Of a DNA stretch of 64,000 bases, positions 61,661-64,000 are shown in pieces. The stretch is from Phycicoccus endophyticus. GTDB taxonomy: Bacteria; Actinomycetota; Actinomycetes; Actinomycetales; Dermatophilaceae. The stretch spans positions 20,883 through 84,882 of the forward strand of contig NZ_JAANCN010000015.1 in the NCBI RefSeq assembly GCF_011326735.1, read 5' to 3'. How positions within the stretch are numbered: position 1 is the first letter of the stretch; each line of letters begins with the position of its first letter. Position numbers and translations under genes: made by a program. Below the pieces are notes generated by a model. The model worked only from the letters and a program-made list of their open reading frames with translations, was not told the origin of the DNA and did no database searches.

Positions 61661-61676
61661 CTCCACTTTGCACCAC
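61661..61676 (-). promoter_or_regulatory. MraZ-box-like direct repeats facing moxR
   Basis: On the minus strand GTGGTG-CAAA-GTGGAG occupies 61676-61661: two hexamers at 10-nt spacing, mirroring the repeats in front of mraZ. Confidence 0.5.
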
Positions 61677-61699
61677 CACATCTGACCTGGGAAAACACA

Positions 61700-61705
61700 T
61701 GTCAA
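61700..61705 (-). promoter_or_regulatory. Consensus -35 hexamer toward moxR
   Basis: TTGACA on the minus strand is a perfect -35. The -10 at 16-18 nt is weak (GATGTG), and this area overlaps the minus-strand MraZ-like repeats. Confidence 0.4.
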
Positions 61706-61706
61706 C

Positions 61707-61712
61707 TAGGAT
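61707..61712 (+). promoter_or_regulatory. Possible -10 of mraZ
   Basis: TAGGAT lies upstream of the MraZ box, leaving a leader of about 90 nt. No clear -35 is visible. Confidence 0.35.
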
Positions 61713-61736
61713 CAGCTTCCGCGATTTCATCCCTCT

Positions 61737-61763
61737 GTGGCACTCTGGTGGAGTAAAGTGGAG
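61737..61763 (+). promoter_or_regulatory. MraZ box (direct repeats) upstream of mraZ
   Basis: GTGGCA (61737-61742), GTGGAG (61748-61753) and GTGGAG (61758-61763) repeat at 10-11 nt; a degenerate fourth copy (61768-61773) may follow. MraZ represses its own cluster by binding evenly spaced direct repeats of this type. Confidence 0.75.
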
Positions 61764-61811
61764 CAGGACGGAGCACCGCGGGGCGCTCCGCGGGGTCGAG
61801 GAGGTGGCGGC

Positions 61812-62255
61812 GTGGACGAGTTCCTCGGCACGCACACGCCCCGGCTCGACGAGAAGGGCCGCCTGTTCCTCCCGGCGCGTTTCCGGGGCGCGCTCGCCGA
61901 GGGCCTCGTCGTCACGCGCGGGCAGGAGGGCTGCCTCTACGTCTTCCCGACCGCGGAGTTCCACCGCATCTCCGCGCAGATGCAGTCGGTCTCCGGCTCG
62001 ACCAAGGGCGTTCGCGACTTCGTGCGCGTCTTCCGCGCCAGCGCCCACCCCGACACCCCGGACAAGCAAGGGCGGGTCACCATCCCGGCCCCGCTGCGGG
62101 CGTACGCCGGCCTGGAGAAGGACTGCACGGTCATCGGCAACGGCTCCCGCCTCGAGGTCTGGGACACCGCCCGCTGGAGCGAGTACCTCGAGCAGGTCAT
62201 GCCCGCCTACTCCGACTACTCCGCCGGGTCCGAGGAGGTGGTCCCCGGCCTGTGA
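61812..62255 (+). CDS. mraZ: Transcriptional regulator MraZ
   Basis: The protein has 147 residues, the usual length. Two SpoVT/AbrB-type half-domains are visible with their D-x-x-G-R signatures: [15 protein letters not shown] (about residues 11-25) and [14 protein letters not shown] (about 88-101). GAGGAGG 7 nt before the GTG at 61812 sets the start; the open frame upstream contains the MraZ box. MraZ heads the division and cell-wall (dcw) cluster and represses it. rsmH and ftsL follow in the usual order. Confidence 0.95.
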   Translation: MDEFLGTHTPRLDEKGRLFLPARFRGALAEGLVVTRGQEGCLYVFPTAEFHRISAQMQSVSGSTKGVRDFVRVFRASAHPDTPDKQGRVTIPAPLRAYAGLEKDCTVIGNGSRLEVWDTARWSEYLEQVMPAYSDYSAGSEEVVPGL

Positions 62256-62425
62256 CCCCACCCGCCCGAGCCCGCCGAGACCACCACCACGCCCCCGAGC
62301 GACCCGACAGCCGGCCTCCAGCCGACCCGACACCCGACGCGTCTTCCCCCGCGCCGGGCGCGGCTCGGATGGGGACCCGCCGCCGGGTCGCGCCGCCCCA
62401 CCCCGCCCCACCGCGAAGGAGTGAG

Positions 62426-63403
62426 ATGACCAGCAGCGGCGATGCCGGCAGCCGGCACGTGCCGGTCCTGCGCGACCGGTGCGTCGAGCTGCTCGAGCCT
62501 GCCCTGCAGGCGGCGGGCAGCGTGTGCGTCGACGCGACGCTGGGGATGGGCGGCCACGCCGAGGCGGTCCTCCAGCGGTGCCCGGCCGCCCGGGTCGTCG
62601 GCCTGGACCGCGACCCGCAGGCCCTGGCGCTCGCCGAGGAACGGCTCGCGCCGTACGCCGAGCGCTTCACCGCGGTGCACGCCGTCTACGACGAGGTCAC
62701 CGAGGTCCTCGAGCGGCTCGCCGACGGTACGGCGCGCGGCATCCTCTTCGACCTCGGGGTCTCCTCCCTCCAGCTCGACGAGCCCGAACGGGGCTTCGCC
62801 TACCGGCACGACGCGCCCCTGGACATGCGGATGGACCAGACCCGGGGGATGACCGCCGCGGACGTCCTCAACACCTACTCCCACGCCGACCTCGCCCGGG
62901 TGCTCTCGACCTACGGGGAGGAGCGCTTCGCCCGGAGGATCGCCGGCGCCGTCGTGCGCGAGCGTGAGGCGGAGCCGTTCACCACCTCCGCCCGGCTCGT
63001 CGAGGTCGTCCGATCCGCGGTCCCGGCGGCGGCCCGGCGCACCGGAGGGCATCCGGCCAAGCGGACCTTCCAGGCCCTGCGGATCGAGGTCAACGCCGAG
63101 CTCGAGGTGTGGGAGCGCGCCGTGCGCCGCGCCCTGGAGGCCCTCGCGCCGGGCGGGCGGATCGTCGTCCTGTCCTACCACTCGCTGGAGGACCGGATCG
63201 CCAAGCGGGCCTTCGCCGAGGGTGCGCACAGCCGCACCCCCCCGGGCATGCCCGTCGAGCTGCCCGAGCTCGCGCCCACCCTGCGGCTGCTCACCCGGGG
63301 CGCCGAGGTGCCCTCCGAGGCCGAGCAGCGCGCCAACCCCAGGTCCGCGTCGGCCCGGCTGCGGGCCGCCGAACGCCTCTCGCCGAACGGAGCCACCGGA
63401 TGA
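62426..63403 (+). CDS. rsmH: 16S rRNA (cytosine-1402-N4)-methyltransferase RsmH
   Basis: The protein has 325 residues. SAM-binding and family motifs are [78 protein letters not shown] and [18 protein letters not shown]. It methylates N4 of C1402 in 16S rRNA. AAGGAG 4 nt before the ATG is the ribosome site, and the open frame upstream is discarded. The gene overlaps the ftsL-like gene by 4 nt (ATGA). Confidence 0.96.
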   Translation: MTSSGDAGSRHVPVLRDRCVELLEPALQAAGSVCVDATLGMGGHAEAVLQRCPAARVVGLDRDPQALALAEERLAPYAERFTAVHAVYDEVTEVLERLADGTARGILFDLGVSSLQLDEPERGFAYRHDAPLDMRMDQTRGMTAADVLNTYSHADLARVLSTYGEERFARRIAGAVVREREAEPFTTSARLVEVVRSAVPAAARRTGGHPAKRTFQALRIEVNAELEVWERAVRRALEALAPGGRIVVLSYHSLEDRIAKRAFAEGAHSRTPPGMPVELPELAPTLRLLTRGAEVPSEAEQRANPRSASARLRAAERLSPNGATG

Positions 63404-63882
63404 CCCAGCACGCGACCGCCCGGCCCCAGGGCCGCCCGGCACCCCGCCGCTCCGGGGCGCCGGCGCGCCGGCTGCGGGTCGTGGCCCAGCCGGCCGGAGC
63501 CGGGAGCGGGCTCTTCCTCGCGCTGTGCGTCGCCCTCGTCCTCGGCGGGTTCGTCGGGGTCCTCGTGCTCAACACGGCGATGGCCAAGGGCTCCTTCACG
63601 ATGCGCGACCTCCAACAGCGCTCCGACGAGCTCGCCGACACCCAGGACGACCTGCAGCACGACCTCGACGCGGTCTCCGGGCCGGGTCCGCTCGCCCGGG
63701 AGGCGCGTGCCCTCGGCATGGTCCCGGCGCAGACCGCCGCCTTCCTCCGGCTCCGCGACGGCACGGTCCTCGGCGTGGCGACCAAGGCCACGGCCGACGA
63801 GACCTTTAGCGTCGTCACCGAGTCCTCGACGTCCGCCGGCTCCGCCTCGGCCGCGTCCCCGACCACCGCCCCCTCCCGCTGA
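63400..63882 (+). CDS. ftsL: FtsL-like cell-division protein
   Basis: The protein has 160 residues: a basic cytoplasmic N-terminus (about 1-35), one membrane helix (about 37-60, [20 protein letters not shown]), a coiled-coil ([25 protein letters not shown]) and a Ser/Thr/Ala-rich periplasmic tail. The topology and position between rsmH and ftsI are those of FtsL, which recruits the septal synthase complex. Sequence conservation in FtsL is low, so the name rests on context and layout. Confidence 0.85.
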   Translation: MTQHATARPQGRPAPRRSGAPARRLRVVAQPAGAGSGLFLALCVALVLGGFVGVLVLNTAMAKGSFTMRDLQQRSDELADTQDDLQHDLDAVSGPGPLAREARALGMVPAQTAAFLRLRDGTVLGVATKATADETFSVVTESSTSAGSASAASPTTAPSR

Positions 63883-63904
63883 CGACCCCGAGGACCCGGA
63901 ACCC

Positions 63905-64000
63905 GTGACCCCGCCTCCCACCCCGCCGCCGGGGCGCCCCCGCCGGGCGCCGGCGCGCCGGAGCGGCCCTCGGCCGGCCGCCGCGCGGGCGACGGGGAGC
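63905..64000 (+). CDS. ftsI: Start of ftsI (penicillin-binding protein), truncated by window end
   Basis: A GTG at 63905 opens a frame running off the window: MTPPPTPPPGRPRRAP, then a basic Pro/Arg-rich stretch. This resembles the N-terminal cytoplasmic tail of actinobacterial FtsI, the septal transpeptidase expected after ftsL. No catalytic part is visible, so the call is from position. Confidence 0.55.
   Translation, partial: MTPPPTPPPGRPRRAPARRSGPRPAAARATGS

Overview
The window is a high-GC (about 72-74% by eye) actinobacterial chromosome segment. Gene content and order point to a member of the Micrococcales, probably the Intrasporangiaceae/Dermatophilaceae group (for example Janibacter or Tetrasphaera relatives). 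The evidence is SAM-IV riboswitches, a class II ribonucleotide reductase behind nrdR, lexA divergent from a LysM division-inhibitor gene, a moxR-DUF58-transglutaminase cluster facing mraZ-rsmH-ftsL-ftsI, DUF6318 and DUF4192 proteins, and a DUF222-HNH gene. The family assignment is inference. No rRNA, tRNA, CRISPR array, insertion sequence or prophage was recognised.

Layout. 1-9.8 kb: 3' end of an amidohydrolase; a SAM-IV riboswitch in front of a SufS-like PLP enzyme; degV, plsY, comEA and comEC; then a LysR regulator divergent from a sirtuin-GNAT pair. 9.8-16.3 kb: DNA damage and nucleotide supply. This holds lexA and a chiZ/divS-like LysM gene sharing an SOS box, a 58-residue Cys/His-rich protein, a probable ribbon-helix-helix protein with a repeat operator, and nrdR-nrdJ behind two NrdR boxes. 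16.3-20.2 kb: an accessory segment with less GC-rich coding. It has an excalibur-domain membrane protein, a nuclease-helicase (PD-(D/E)xK plus DUF2075) divergent from a MazG-like nucleotide pyrophosphohydrolase (a defence candidate), and a DUF302 protein. 20.2-25.1 kb: a DUF222-HNH gene, then a secreted beta-helix protein whose promoter carries a perfect LacI-type operator, with a LacI regulator convergent to it. 25.2-40.8 kb: metabolism and envelope. This includes a membrane protein, a 1149-residue probable PPi-dependent PEP carboxykinase, two aldo/keto reductases, a lipoprotein/secreted pair, an OFA-type transporter, a SprT-like protein, a patatin, ornithine aminotransferase, an alpha/beta hydrolase, small membrane proteins and a Ddn-like oxidoreductase. 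40.9-57 kb: metY and metX (each behind its own SAM-IV riboswitch), a WXG-like pair, hrpA, a PAC2 protein, a pol I-family polymerase, EcsC, DUF1232 and DUF4192 genes, a universal stress protein and the principal sigma factor. 57-64 kb: tgpA-DUF58-moxR on the minus strand and the start of the dcw cluster (mraZ, rsmH, ftsL, ftsI) on the plus strand. MraZ-type repeats point in both directions between them.

How it fits together. Three dispersed transcription units share SAM feedback: metX makes O-acetylhomoserine, metY sulfhydrylates it, and a cysteine-desulfurase-like enzyme may connect to sulfur mobilisation. LexA probably couples DNA damage to the LysM division inhibitor, while NrdR controls the B12-dependent reductase next door. 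Many genes look leaderless: a TANNNT hexamer lies exactly 6-7 nt before the start codon, and this decided several start sites. All calls come from reading the sequence and protein motifs. No database search or computation was run.
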